NCBI GenBank assembly: GCA_040954595.2 | Contig: CM082598.2 | Coordinates: forward strand, 868,001 to 932,000 | DNA from: Balanoglossus misakiensis | Lineage: Eukaryota; Hemichordata | Direction of reading: 5' to 3' | DNA: 64,000 bases | Part shown: one piece after another, positions 35,301 through 47,979 of the stretch | Numbering within the stretch: the first letter of the stretch is position 1 | How the letters are laid out: each line of letters begins with the position of its first letter | Translations under genes and position numbers: made by a program | The notes under the pieces: generated by a model | Told to the model about the DNA's origin: nothing | Seen by the model: only the letters and a program-made list of their open reading frames with translations | Database searches by the model: none

Positions 35301-36869
35301 GAGTCTGGAGTTTGTTGTTTGTGCATCAATTATGTCTGTCTTCCACTGCATGCAACTGTACAAAATAATTGGCAAATGTAGAATGCTCTCCACAGACTAG
35401 TTAATTCCTTTGAGAAAAGCTTAAATAGAACCACGGTAGACAATAATTAGAACATTCAAGAGTGACATTACTGACAAGGCACTGACACGAATAATAACTA
35501 TCAATCCCAAAGGATCAATTATTAGCCGCATGTGCCATTAAACATAAGGTTCCTTGTGCATAGAAATAAGGCTGAGGGAGGTAAACTACATCAATGTCAC
35601 ACTAAATGCAATTATTTCCTATATATGATTGGTTCAATCTCGCGTCAAGTAATACATGTATGGTGATTACAAGTTTCAACATTTCAAGCCTCTCACAATT
35701 CCAGGTCTTTTCAGTGGATTTCAAAAGAATTCTAGATCTATGAATGAATGGACAGCCTGTTGACCTGAAGCAGTATGCATGGGGCATACAGTTTAAGCAA
35801 GACAGGATTTCGAAAAGGACCTTTCCATTCCAAGAGCTGAGCCACTATTTGGATGCTCTCAAGGCTGTGTGATTGATTATTCTGGATTCAGTGAACAATT
35901 TGGTCTGATCGCTCAAGGTAAGAAAGGCTATAGTAGACTTAAAACATATAATTGGTCCCATTTGGGGAGAAAATCGCAGCTTAATGATGTCTGTCGATGT
36001 GTGTGTCGTATTTCAACCCCAGTTGAATTACCGAGAAACACTTAATGAAGTACCAGTTTAATGATGTAAAGGGATATGAACCTTGTACAGGAAATTAAAC
36101 GATGTTGAAAAGGTATTGTCCCAGAACAATTTGTAATTGTATATTATCTTTAGCTTTTCCTTATAGCATCCATGAACGATGTACACAAACAGAAAAATCA
36201 TGTTTTATTTTTTTACTGGGCTTTTAATGGCAGTATGAGTATAATATGTAATGTACATATGACTGAACCTCGACAATACCCAGTTCGGTTAGCGCCGGTA
36301 TTTCAAATCCTTGAGATGGATGGCTTACATAACCTGTTTTCCAAACAAGGCACAACCATATATATCTTACTACAAATATGCTGATTAGATTTACTGTACC
36401 AATATTGCAACGCCAAACAGTTATATGCAAAAGACTTCACACTGCATCATGTCCGTTGCCATGTCCACGACTTGTCAAACGGAAATCGACAATCTCGAAT
36501 CGTGTGTGTGCCTCCAAGTGTAAACTAAACGATCACTGTCATTTTCGGGAAATCGGAATAACAGAGTCGAGGTAGTTTATGACTGGAAACGATCAGAAAC
36601 CGAGTTTGCCGCATTCCGTTAGTAACAGAGCAACATGTACACAGTACGCCGATCGTTGAGACGAGACTGTGTTATTTATGCCGTTGACGACACGCTCACC
36701 TGAATGTTATTTATTTGAATATCACACTCTTCTACAGATCAAACAATCAGTATAGATATGAGACTTACTTCGATTTTCCTACTGCTGAATCGCCTAGGCA
36801 TATTACTTTTACCGAATTTTCTCTGTCGATTTTTGCGTTTTCCGGGTCTGTACCTGAGGTTTCCGCCAT
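32382..36869 (-). CDS. RABL2: RABL2, Rab-like small GTPase, 226 aa, complete
   Basis: Ciliary GTPase that, in vertebrates, binds the IFT-B complex and supports ciliary entry of IFT trains. Exons: 36869-36769, 34083-34054, 33714-33635, 33457-33378, 33143-32934, 32768-32685, 32477-32382 (TAG). Phases are consistent, and 226 aa compares with 228 in human. GTPase motifs are intact: G1 GDSAVGKS (about residues 26-33), G3 WDTAGQE, G4 NKID, G5 SASDGTN. The family-specific runs FLMDGYQPQQLSTYALTLF and SYYHQAHCCIL identify RABL2 rather than other Rabs. There is no C-terminal prenylation cysteine (ends ETATRS), as is normal for RABL2. The intron after exon 2 is U12-type. Start: MAETSGTDPENAK, in a CpG-rich region shared with UFSP1. 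Confidence 0.96.
33715..34053 (-). other. RABL2: U12-type (minor spliceosome) GT-AG intron of RABL2
   Basis: The donor reads GTATCCTTT, an exact U12 5' splice-site consensus, and TTTCCTTCTAC ends 12-14 nt before the acceptor AG, a fair branch-site match. It splits a Tyr codon between MDG and QPQQ. Confidence 0.85.
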
Positions 36870-37317
36870 CTTTGCAAATATGTGCGCTTTGAATGCTGGG
36901 AACTCCGGCGCCACCAACGCGACGCCGGAGGGCGGTCTAAATTTAGGGCCCGGCCATTCTTCTTTACAGTGGGGGGGGGGGGGGGTATATATATGACCAT
37001 GGAGCTACCAACACAATCAATCGATCTCGCTTTAATTGTCAAACTAGATCAGTTTCAACCAGTATGATTACAGCGTCTAAGCGCGCGCGTCTGCAACTGA
37101 CACGTCGATGTTTATTTACGGTAGACTGGCCTCAGTTGACCCTAAATGACCCAGGTCACTCAACATATGTGGCTACCGTCATTTTTAAAATCACACATGT
37201 AGTTCATCTGCCGCTGCCAGGAAGTCAAACGATAAAAATTCCCCTCTCTTGGCTTCTGTACTATCCAACGCACCATTTCTTCGGAATACGCGTCGTGTTC
37301 CGCGTTGCGCTGGATGG
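36870..37317. promoter_or_regulatory. Bidirectional promoter region of RABL2 (-) and UFSP1 (+)
   Basis: Only 448 bp separate the two start codons. The segment is CpG-rich by local standards (GCGACGCCGG, GCGCGCGCG) and has a 15-G run at 36971-36985 followed by TATATATAT at 36986-36994, a possible TATA element for the plus strand. No other gene fits between. Confidence 0.7.
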
Positions 37318-39029
37318 ATGGACAGCCAACACCTGCTGATTAATGCCCACGACGGACTACCGTTGCCATGTGACGCAACCGAGGTTACTATGGTAACAGG
37401 GACTTACGAATACTATCATTATGGATGTGACGGTCTTGATGATCGGGTGAGTTGGTTGTTGGTATATTCTATCTTTTTTGAGCCACAGTTTAGCCAACCT
37501 TCATAACTTGTTAGGATTACATATTTTCAGTTACAAAATATTGTGCATTATAATCATGTGTATGAATAATGCAATTTACATCTGGAAACTTTTTTGTATA
37601 AAGTGCAATGTATTCATTTTCAAGAGCTAGATGATTCCAATACAAATGTTTTTATTCCAGGGATGGGGTTGTGGATACAGAACTTTACAGAGCCTTTGCT
37701 CATGGATACAACATCAATCACAAAACCGTGAAGACACAAAACAGGTTCCAAGCATTCCAGAAATACAACAAGCCTTAGTTGCCATGGGAGATAAGGAGCA
37801 AAGGATTGTGGGATCAAGAGATTGGATTGGTTCATTTGAAGTTTGCCTTTGTTTGGATTATTTCTATGATGTAAGTACTGTCACATTTCTTAAATTGGGG
37901 AAATATCATATTAATCAGAAATTGTTTTTTTAACTGTGTGGTTTATACATTGTATAATGGCTTTCTGAATTTGGAAAGGAATGTGAACTGAATAAGAAAC
38001 GTATCACCCAAATTTAGGAGCCACCAAAATGTAGTATTGAAAAGTGGAGCTTAATATTGAAAGAGATAAGTTAGTAATATATTCGGAGTGTCAATTTCTG
38101 TTGAGATATCCCACGGTTAAATTGATGATAACAAATACAATGTATGAATGTTAACTTGACAGGTACCTTGTAAAATTATTCACATTTCAAGTGGAGATGA
38201 AATAACCTCTAAAGTTCCAGAATTAATGAAGCATTTTCAAACAGTATCCTCGCCAATAATGATGGGTAAGTAACACATTCCATATTTAACAGAAGATTCA
38301 ATGGAAATATGTTGCAAAATTTGCTTCTTCCCTGGGGCTGTTACATTTTTCAGTAAATAAGACAAGAATATTATTACCATTAATATTTGATGAGGACGTT
38401 TTATCTTCCTGCCGAGGCTGTCAAATGCATGATGCAGTTGTCATAGCGACCACCATGTATAATCTGAGAGTAATTTATACAGTTGTTATTGGTTCATCAA
38501 ATTTGCAGGAAGCTATTCTCTTGCCCAGGAAATGAATTTTATCCTCTTGAATTTTCATTTTCATGTCATTGCAACAATCATGTACTGTCACAAATTTACC
38601 ATGTAGGAATGACAAATAACATTTCTAATGATCCAAAAATGAATAGTTGAATAAAATGTTGTTGATTATGACCTTTGTCTCTTTCAGGTGGTGACAGTGA
38701 CAATTCCTCCAAGGGAATTCTGGGAGTTTGCAAGACGTCATCTCAAACATACTTACTTGTGTTGGTAAGTGCAACGATATAACACTTGCATTAATTCTAG
38801 AAATTGTTGTCTGCATATCAGTCAGTCAAGTCAGATGGATTCCTTCCTTCAGTTGAAACTTTGCACTTCAAATTTTCTTCTCTTCATGTTCTTGCAGGAT
38901 CCACATTTCTATGGCAACCCTGAAGTATCATGTTTACAAGAAGATGGCTGGATTAAGTGGAGGCCATTGGACAGTTTTATGAGCAATTCTTTTTATAATT
39001 TTTGTTTACCACAATATAAAAATTCATGA
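37318..39029 (+). CDS. UFSP1: UFSP1, UFM1-specific cysteine protease 1, 216 aa
   Basis: Cleaves the UFM1 precursor to expose its C-terminal glycine, and can release UFM1 from targets. Exons: 37318-37446, 37661-37870, 38163-38265, 38688-38764, 38898-39029 (TGA), all GT-AG with matching phases. Peptidase C78 features: [20 protein letters not shown] with catalytic Cys47, [37 protein letters not shown], and the catalytic Asp174-Pro-His176 (DPHFYG), then [10 protein letters not shown]. The length equals mouse UFSP1 and lacks the long N-terminal domain of UFSP2, which rules UFSP2 out. The start chosen is the first in-frame ATG ([17 protein letters not shown]), but the frame stays open upstream without an ATG; see findings. 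Nothing is degraded. Confidence 0.95.
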
Positions 39030-40265
39030 TGAGCATGAAACAGTGATATAAGGGCTAGTGTTGGTTTCTGAAGAGGTAAATATTAACGTACATCCTTGGT
39101 GCAAAATGGCAGTTTGAGAATGTTCTAGTCTTGCCGTAGAGGGAGATGTTACACTGCTTGAGGAAAACGTTTGAGGGACGATCAGAAACCAGAAATTACC
39201 TACAATTGCTCATATGTCGAATGAAATTTGCCAATGATGTCTTTACATGGGTGTGTTGTGAATCCATTGGTTTTGGTTGTTCATTTGTGATGCTTGTGTT
39301 AGAAGTACTGGTCCGTTAAGTTCAAATCTGTGCCTTTGTTCTCATCTGCTTATAAGTTTCCGACTTAGATTTGCAAGGACTTCCTTGACTGATTTGAGCT
39401 TCGACACCAAGATGTTGCCCATAGCTCTGATATACTTTTGGTCATAAAAAAACACAAACAGGCGGCTTCACATAGTTGAAGAGATATTTATTTCCACATC
39501 TTTTTGTGTTACAACACTATAATATCCCTAGGAGGCCATTATTTCTAACAGTTTTACCCCTTTTTATTATCTGTAGAAGACTTCATTCTACTTGAGCATT
39601 ATTGAAATCAAATGTTCAAACTTTTACAATTTATAGACTTACAGGAGTCTTCAATTGAACCAATCAACACTAGCGTGCCTCCAGTCGGTACAGAAATAAG
39701 AACACAAGAAAATTGCATAGCATAGGAGCAGAAGAAAATGATTGGTCATGTCTGCTGAAAAGAACTTATCTCACTGGTAGGCAGCAGCTGTTGTTTTATT
39801 CAACCCTTCACCCCTGTGTCTTTGTGCAGAGGTCCAACTTCACCATAGAAAACAATGGATATGGACCAAACTAATACAAGGATAGGATTAAATGAGGCAA
39901 TGGTAGGTTGCTTTGAAAATCACTGGACACAATCGGTGTAACTAAATCAATATTCCCAAACTGATACACTTTCACTTTATACTGGCAGATCAAATATACA
40001 TCATTTAAAAAAATAATCAAAAAAGCTAAATACTACTATATTTTTGTATATATTGTGGCAATTTCTGATTTTGTGGAGAAGCGTTTCTTTACACAGAATT
40101 CAATGTAAACATTGTGAATAATACCATGAAATGCTCCCATGAGCAAACCAATTTTGAAATTAAAACATGCACCACTGAAAAAATGTCATGGCCTATGATA
40201 ATATTGGCTTAAACTTTAGGGTAGCTGTTTAGCAAACATATCTGCCACCTAGGCTTGATATATTT
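39030..40265. other. Convergent intergenic gap between UFSP1 and ALDH16A1
   Basis: Should hold the two 3' UTRs. Apart from a truncated MITE-A copy, nothing further is recognised. Confidence 0.55.
39802..39871 (+). mobile_element. MITE-A copy 10, right end missing
   Basis: The left end and core are present, and homology stops at GGACCAAACTAA. The break point is close to that of copy 7. Confidence 0.78.
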
Positions 40266-43200
40266 CTAATTAGCAAATATATCTCCCATAGGAATCCAGA
40301 TATTTTTATTCTGTATTGCATGATACAGGAACTCTTCTCCTTGACCTTGTTCAGGGTCTGTCCAATCACGCGTCTTGCCGTAGTTCACCCAGGTGCGTTT
40401 GAGATTCTCTGCAGACATCCATTCCACGAACTTTGAACCCTGGGGTGATCCGAAGTACCACATGGACTGAATATCTTGATGTTCTGTGAGGTACTTGGTG
40501 AGATGTTCACGATCACCAGTCAGGATATTGACGACACCGCCAGGCAAATCAGATGTATCAAACACCTGAAACATCAAAGATGGCCATAAATTTTAAAGCT
40601 ATAAAGTCTCCAAAGTTTCTGGAAGGTTTTAAAGAGTGTAATCAATACATGTAAAATATGTTTTTGAATTGTTCCCATAGCAGACACATATTACAAGTAA
40701 CCTGTCATCTTAACTTACCTGGTAGAAATCAAGGGCTGACAATGGGTGGTTCTGACTGGCTGCCATGACAACACAGTTGCCACGGATAACAGCTGGTGCA
40801 AACAATGAGATGAAACTAAGCAGAGGATATTCATCTGGGCAAGCAATTCCGATCACACCGATTGGTTCATGAACTTTGACTGTTGCTCCATATAAGGTCG
40901 TTTCCTGCAATACATAAGGATTTATATTCATTCATCAGGAGAAATGTAGCAATGAATATGCTTCTTTCATCCCCAACAAAAAATGTTTAGCAATAAGACC
41001 TGTGTCAGAAATGACATGTTCACTTCAGAGTGATTTATCCATGTAGTAAATGCTACGACAATTTTGACAGCACCATCAGCAATGATTACTTTTGAGTTGG
41101 GCTCGATGTGATAGTGCAACTTTCAATTTTTGTAGCTAGCTCCTGAACATAAGACGTAGGTCGCATGACACACAGTGCAATCCCTACCTGAACAGTGCCA
41201 CCAAACTTGTCAGCATATGCACCCCAGTGGAACAATCTCTGGATTGCAATATCAACTTCCTGTCTCACATCCTGGTCACTACGTCCTGTCATTTTCTTCA
41301 GCTGATTGGCAAACTCGTCACGTCTCAGTTCCAGATTCTCTGCCATGTAGTAAACAATCTGTGCTCTGTTGTGAGCAGCTCTCTTACCCCAACTGTGAAT
41401 TAAACAAAGCAAAACAAGTGATTGTTAATGACACACTGTATACTCCTTCAAATAAGCTCCACCCATGATTAGGCTCCAAGCAGACCTTTTCTACACACGA
41501 AGGAAATGCCATTTATCCTTGATTTTCCGGTCGTTATGTCCACTCACCCCGGCGCTGCCTTGTGAGCTGCTTCCACAGCATTCCGGACATCCTTCCTGTT
41601 ACTATCTGGAACTTGTGCCAACACCAGACCTTCTGGACTGACCACTGGTCTGGAGTACTGACCATCAGGTCTTTTCTGAGCACCTCCGTAGTACAACTTG
41701 TATGTTCTGTCGATGCTGTTAAGAAAGAATAATTGCATATAAACTGCCATTACGGTCAAACCTATCAAAATCTCCCATGAGTAAATTTTATTTTCCGGGA
41801 CTTTTTATGCTGAATGGAGAGTATGATGTAAAACTGTAGCATCACAAACAATTCTCACGTACCTGGGTATAGCAACACCACTCACTTCAACAACTTGCTT
41901 TTCCATCTTGGCATTGCTTGGTGGGGGTGGAATGTTTGCTCCGAATGTTTTATAATTCACATCAACATTGTCCACTTTAGTTTTTTCCATCCATCTTGGC
42001 ATTACATATTCATACAGACCCTGGAACAAAGTTCGATACAGTTTTGACATCTTTGGTCAACCAGAGAATGGTATGTTTGTTACCATGGACACCAAAGTGA
42101 CTGTAAAAATGGTTGTTTGTACTGATGTGTCTGGTCTATTGAAGTTCTTGTAATGTGGTTTTATGTGAAGGGATTGGTAAAGGTGTTCAGTGTAGGCAGG
42201 GTGTAGTTTAGACAGGTTTCACTAAATGTAACATAGAAAACAACCGATTTGGCTCAAACCATGGCAGTGAAAAGGGTTTGATTTTTACCTCTTTGCCGCC
42301 ATCTCTGCCATAGCCACTCTGTCTGTAACCACCAAAACCACTGGCTGCATCAAACATGTTATGTGCGTTGACCCAAACAGTGCCAGCTTTTAAAGAGAAG
42401 GTCACTTCCAAAGCCAGACTGATATTCTCTGTCCAAACGCTGGCTGCCAGACCATACACTGTGTTGTTACCGATAGCGATGGCTTCCTTGGCTGTACGGA
42501 ATGGTAACACTGTCAACACTGGACCAAAAATCTGCATAAACAAGAAAACGTATACATCTTTAAGTTTCTTGGACTCAATGTACAGCAAGTATTCTTTGAT
42601 TCTCAGTGAAGAACCACCAACTTCTATGAAGGGTGGACAGGGAAAGAAATGATTGTGATACTTAATTTTGTGACTGCATTTTTTGTGTATAGCGGAATGT
42701 TTTTGTCGATGGTGGATAATTTGAGCTAGGCAGTGTGATGACAGTAATAGTGATGCTTGCCATGGTCAGTATCAAACCTTCATACATTTTCCACTTCATG
42801 CAATCCATTGTCATGGCAACAAAGACCACCACCACGAAATTTTGAAGACTGTCACAGGAACTGCATTTTGTGAGCTTCATACATTTCCCTTCCTTGACAT
42901 GCTTCAGTGCCTTGTCTTGGCAACGAAAACCAACAGTCTTTTATTGGATTTTGTGTGGCCACAAATGAAGTGCTTTGACATGACCTTTGACCTTACCTCT
43001 TCCATGACAACAGTCGAAGATGTCTGTACATTGGTGATCAACGTGGGCGGATAGTAACATCCCTTATCTGGGATGCATTCATACGCTTGGTACACTTCCC
43101 CACCTTCTTGTTTTGCTATCTCAACATATTCATCAATCGTCTTGCGTTGTGTTTCATCAACTATTGCGCCCATGTCGATGGCTTTGTCCAAAGAATCTCC

Positions 43201-45704
43201 GAGACGCAGGTGAGACATTCTCACTTTCAGTTTGTCCACCATTTTCTGTGCCACTGTCTCCTGTACAAGCAATCTGGATCCTGCACTGCAGACCTACAAA
43301 TATGACCATTGAAATGTTACGATTTGATTTTGTCAAAAGACAGCTTAAAATCACAAATGACCATGAGAAGTTTCATAAATTCCACTCAAATTTAAAATTA
43401 TTGAAATTCAAAATGGCTGCCCCCTTTCTTCAATGTAATAACCCTTTCACCACCATGGATCTATGCTATCTATCCTCACCTGGCCCTGGTTAAACCATAT
43501 TGCATCAACAATGCCCTCCACAGCACTGTCCAAATCAGCAGATTCAAATACGATGAATGGTGACTTCCCACCAAGTTCAAGGGACATCTTCTTACCAGTT
43601 CCAGCTGTAGCACGTCTTAATATTTGACCAACCTATTGCAAAAGCAATCAAAGGATAAATTAGTCCAAGAAAAACAGAGCTATATGTTGGCCAGTGTTTT
43701 TGCTAACCTTGGGGAACATTGGTAAATGCCTTGAGAGCTCTGGTAACATTTCTGTGACCCATCAATATGACTTCATTGATATATGTAGCCTCCTTAAAAA
43801 CACTGTGTTGGCATAGCAACAGAGTGACTAGTTCCAAAACTTACTTGTGTAGATCCAGTAAAGGCAACTTTGTCAACATCTGGATGTGTTGCCAACTTAC
43901 TCCCAAAACGGCCGTCTCCCGTGACGACGTTAAACACACCGGGAGGGAGACCAGCTTCAGCACAGATCTCGGCCAATAGGAGAGCAGTCAGTCGGGTGTA
44001 GGTGGCAGATTTCAGGACGACGGTGTTACCCATAGCCAAGGCTGGACACACTTTCCATGTCAACAACATGAGTGGAAAATTCCACGGTGTGATACCACCA
44101 ACAACACCTAGTCAGAAATCATAAAATCAAATCAATTGCACTAGTTGCTTATGCTCAACGTTCCTCACCCAGAATTCTTTTAACCCTTTTCACCCCTGTT
44201 CCTTTTTAGAGGTCCAACTTTACCATTAAAAAGAAAGGATTTGGTGCAAACCATACATAGTTCTCCAAGGATCTTGTTTTCAGTCAAATTGAATGTTTTT
44301 CATGCAGTTTCTTGTTTGACAATGACTTCAGAGTTTGATACCTCAATCTGTAAATATTGCCTTTTATAATTGTCATCAAACAAAATCAAGGTTAACAAAG
44401 TTTCCTCCTTAGCAACCGTTGCTGAGTGATTTGAATTCAGTATTGCCTTATCCAGAAGACATAATACAGACAATGCTAGCTGGTTTCATTTCACTACCCC
44501 AACAAGAGTTAAAGGTCAAAATAGTAACTTTAGAAAGTGTTCAAAGTCAAAAGGTGATTTCATCTCACCTATAGGTTTCCATGCAGCCATCTCAGTGTCC
44601 ATCAGTTGGGCCCACCCAGCATGGTGATAAAAATGACGCACCACAGTAGGGACATCGCAGTCACGTGTTTCGCGGATTGGTTTGCCGTTGTCTAAACTTT
44701 CCATGACACTCAGTAGACGCTGGTGTTTTTGTACATTTCTGGCAACGCTGTAAACAGAAATGGTGTTTATTAAGATTTCATTCAGCAAATCCTGTTTTCA
44801 TCATCCGGTCCTATCATATCACATGACTGTTTCTGATCACATGACTATTTCTGTTCCTCTAACATAACAGGACAACAGAATTGGGCAGCCTCTTCCAATC
44901 ACTACTCACCTGTACAGATATCTAGCCCTAACATGACATGGTAGTTTACTCCAAGAATTAAATGCTTTTCTGGCAGCGGACACTGCCAATTCAACATCTT
45001 CATCTATGCCTTGTATTGTTGTTGCCAAGGTTTCTCCTGTGGCTGGGTTTTTATTTGCATATGTTTTACGTCCGTCTGGTTTCACCCATTTGTTATCAAT
45101 GAAATGACCCAAGCTCCTCTCATGGTTATCAAGCCAAGTCTAATTTAAAATAACAAGTCATAAAAAGTAGAGTTAAAACAGGATTTTAACGTTAATAAAT
45201 GTATGTGAAATAACTTTGAAATATTATCTCTCAATGATATCTGTTGATAAATTACCCAGCCTTCGGACGCGCCCACACTTATCAACCAATCAGACAGCAA
45301 CATGCAAATTACTGCAATGGAGTATGTCTCAAATGTGATTTATTTCGGATAAAATCTCTTGGTTGCGAGAAAATGTCTCAAGCAATATAGGCGCGCCAGC
45401 ATAAAATAAATAAAGGTTCCAGTGATTGCAAAAATTATTGTCACGATCCATCTATCTCACTCGACACGTGACCTAAACTCTCAAACTTCGAAGTGACCCC
45501 TGTCTGTATATCTATGTACGTGGCTTGCGCGCCCGTGCAATTGCATCGACAACATTCTACATCGGCAGTCGAGGTCTACTTTCAACGTGAAAAGCTTGAC
45601 CTAACCTGTGCGACGTTTGCTGCTTCTGGGGCTGGCCCGTATGACATGCTATCAAAGATGTCGGCTACGGAGTTCGGCGTGCTTTTCCCCGCCACAGTGG
45701 CCAT
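40266..45704 (-). CDS. ALDH16A1: ALDH16A1, two-domain aldehyde dehydrogenase, 826 aa, complete
   Basis: Exons: 45704-45606, 45139-44910, 44747-44569, 44107-43845, 43632-43480, 43293-42997, 42531-42289, 42020-41863, 41715-41548, 41392-41188, 40904-40719, 40565-40266 (TAG). All phases fit. The first ALDH domain (about residues 30-490) has the full NAD-dependent active site: N179 (ITPWNFPL), FTGSTQVG, E276 (LELGGKSPF) and nucleophile C310 (NQGQVCSAGS), then [10 protein letters not shown] and [14 protein letters not shown]. The second, truncated domain (about 540-826: [43 protein letters not shown], ending IWIPMGD) lacks a catalytic Cys. This layout is typical of ALDH16A1, which has 802 residues in human. 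Mammalian ALDH16A1 has lost the first-domain Cys, while this copy keeps it and is probably an active dehydrogenase. The natural substrate is unknown. Confidence 0.96.
42230..42279 (+). mobile_element. MITE-A copy 11, left part missing
   Basis: Only the core and right end remain. It stops 8 nt from the donor of ALDH16A1 exon 42531-42289. Confidence 0.75.
42981..42993 (-). promoter_or_regulatory. Perfect DR1 nuclear-receptor-type repeat, site 1
   Basis: TGACCTTTGACCT reads AGGTCA-A-AGGTCA on the other strand, the consensus for HNF4/RXR-type dimers. It overlaps the intron side of the ALDH16A1 donor after exon 43293-42997. Function is not shown. Confidence 0.4.
43440..43459 (-). mobile_element. 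MITE-A copy 12, terminal fragment
   Basis: Twenty bases identical to the right terminus of the family (AACCCTTTCACCACCATGG), 19 nt from the donor of ALDH16A1 exon 43632-43480. Confidence 0.6.
44182..44254 (+). mobile_element. MITE-A copy 13, right end missing
   Basis: The left end and core are present, in the ALDH16A1 intron between exons 44747-44569 and 44107-43845. Confidence 0.78.
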
Positions 45705-47890
45705 GTTCGTGGTGCGTGGAATAACAGCGTGACCTTTCAACCTGGCCACTCGATTACTTCATAGGGGGAGAGGCCTATCTTGGGGGGCGTAACTTTCTGT
45801 GAGAATAATTCGATATTTGCATAAGATTTTCACATGACTTACAATTATTTTATATATTTTATTTCTGAGTCTTGATTTGATAAGGACATTTTTAACCCGA
45901 AAGACGTTTTTTAGACTGTTTATTTAAATCTTTACTCAACTCTTCTGAAATTATACGTGGCATACCCCGTACATGTAAATGGTCTTACTGATAGAACATA
46001 TAGGTTCCGCAAAGGCTTATGGGTATGGAAAGCCCTATATACTGTATATATAATTAAGAAATTCGATCGAACAGGTTTGGCGAAAATAATCGATCATTCT
46101 GTCGTTGTTTTACCACCAAATACTGTTTAAGTGAGAAAGTTGTATTGGTTTTTTTAAACAACAGCGTGTCAACTCGCGATCGCAGTAATATTCGTCTACA
46201 AAGGACTGAGTTCACACTGTTTTTAAGTGGTTACCACCCAAAGATAAACAGGCCAGCACGACCACCTGTGCGACGCGAACAGTGAAAGTGACATTTCCCA
46301 ATGTTAATACAACGTGACCTACTGTGAAAAAAAGATCACTACGTGTAAGCTGAAAGAATCAAGGTAATCCGATTTTTCTTTTATCAATACCCTAAACTAG
46401 TATTGATTTTTAATATCAATATGGATGTACACAGGTATAAAGTGACAACTATGCGAAGTGCAATTTTTAATGGCTTCCGCTGTTCAAGCGAAATGTTTGA
46501 ATTGAAAAATAAAATCAAATGGGTGTGTTCGTTTATGCGCTACCGATTACACTGGTAGTCTGTACAGATCTAGAATTAATAACATTAATAAATTTAATGT
46601 TTGTTCAAAGTGTCGCAGACAACCACTGGATATGAAATATACAGATATGAAATGTACATGATGTAGTTTTCCAAATTTATGTAGCAACACTTCGCCCTTA
46701 GCCATGGTATTATATTTTTGTTTGTGGTGATATAGAATAAAATTAGTTTACATTTTCAATTGTTATTCATTGAGTATTATTAGTAAATTTGAAAACAAAA
46801 ACGATTACTCTGTAAACATTTAAATCACCCTCATTTTGAAACATCTTTTCTGCACTGTAATGCATACAATTGTAATTACCCACATATAACCTAGTTACCC
46901 TCATCCTTAATAATATGCAGGCGGATGGTCAATAGAGTAATGACTATCTGATATGTGAATGATTACAATTCACACAAAACTGAATCAATAATTATTTTAG
47001 GATTGGGTGAACACTCAAAGTTATTTTTTAAATTAATGTCAATATATGTGGCGTATGAAACTTAGAGAAATCAATAATTACGAGATGGCCTTGATACCTC
47101 TATAAGCCTAAAGGTCCAACACAATCATTGAAAACAATATTGTACAAGTGATGGTTCTCGGTTGGTTGTCTGTGACAACCATAAAAAACTAAGCAAAAGC
47201 AATGATATTCTAGTTGAATAAGATGCTGGTGTTAATTTTATGATATTGATACAAGATTCAGTTGAAATATTTGATATGTATTTGAGTTAACATCATGAGT
47301 ATAAATGTTACATAACCTAGAAATGATGGAAAATTTGAATTTAAATTAAATGAAATTCATCCATATAAATTGTTGAACTGTTTATGTAACACTGATCTGA
47401 TTGAAGGGAAGAGAGAAACTATGATTATTGATATATTTTATATTGACATGGAAAAATAAGCTTTTTAACTTGATTTTAAATCAGTCTGACTTTGATTTTG
47501 ACAATTTTTAATTATGTTTGATATAGGTTACAGTGCTGCAAGCAAATTTAAATGAATTTCTTGTATGTGTCTATAATTTTTATGTTCTAAGAATGCCAGA
47601 ATTCTTCAGACTATTCTCTGTATAGTCTACTAATCTTCTACCAATAACAGTAGTATTTTTTTCCTGCTCCATATCTGAAGACAAATATTTGTTCAACTAC
47701 CAACCATACTTATAATCTTTCAATTCACTGAGGAATGTGAAGTGAACAGTCCACCATGAATGCAACGTGCTTTGTGATTGGCTGTGAGAATTGATCACAT
47801 GATCAGTAGAGCAAAGGGTCAGATATCCAGTTGATTTTGCTGGCTACCTGTACCAGAACTATCCAGTGTATAACTGAAAATTATAATCAT

Positions 47891-47979
47891 AACCCTTTTA
47901 CCCCCATTTTCATTCATAGAGGTCCAACTTTGCCATTGGAAACAATGGTTTTGGACCACACCATTGTGGTGAAAGGGTT
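47891..47979 (+). mobile_element. MITE-A copy 14
   Basis: Full length; both termini intact. Confidence 0.87.

Noticed and set aside
36715-37067. Open frames of 61-93 residues on both strands in the RABL2-UFSP1 gap
   Set aside because: They run through the RABL2 first exon in antisense or through a 15-G run and carry no recognisable motifs.
37064-37339. 91-residue open frame overlapping the UFSP1 start
   Set aside because: It is a different frame from UFSP1 and unlike any UFSP1 sequence; UFSP1 frame and splice phases explain the region.
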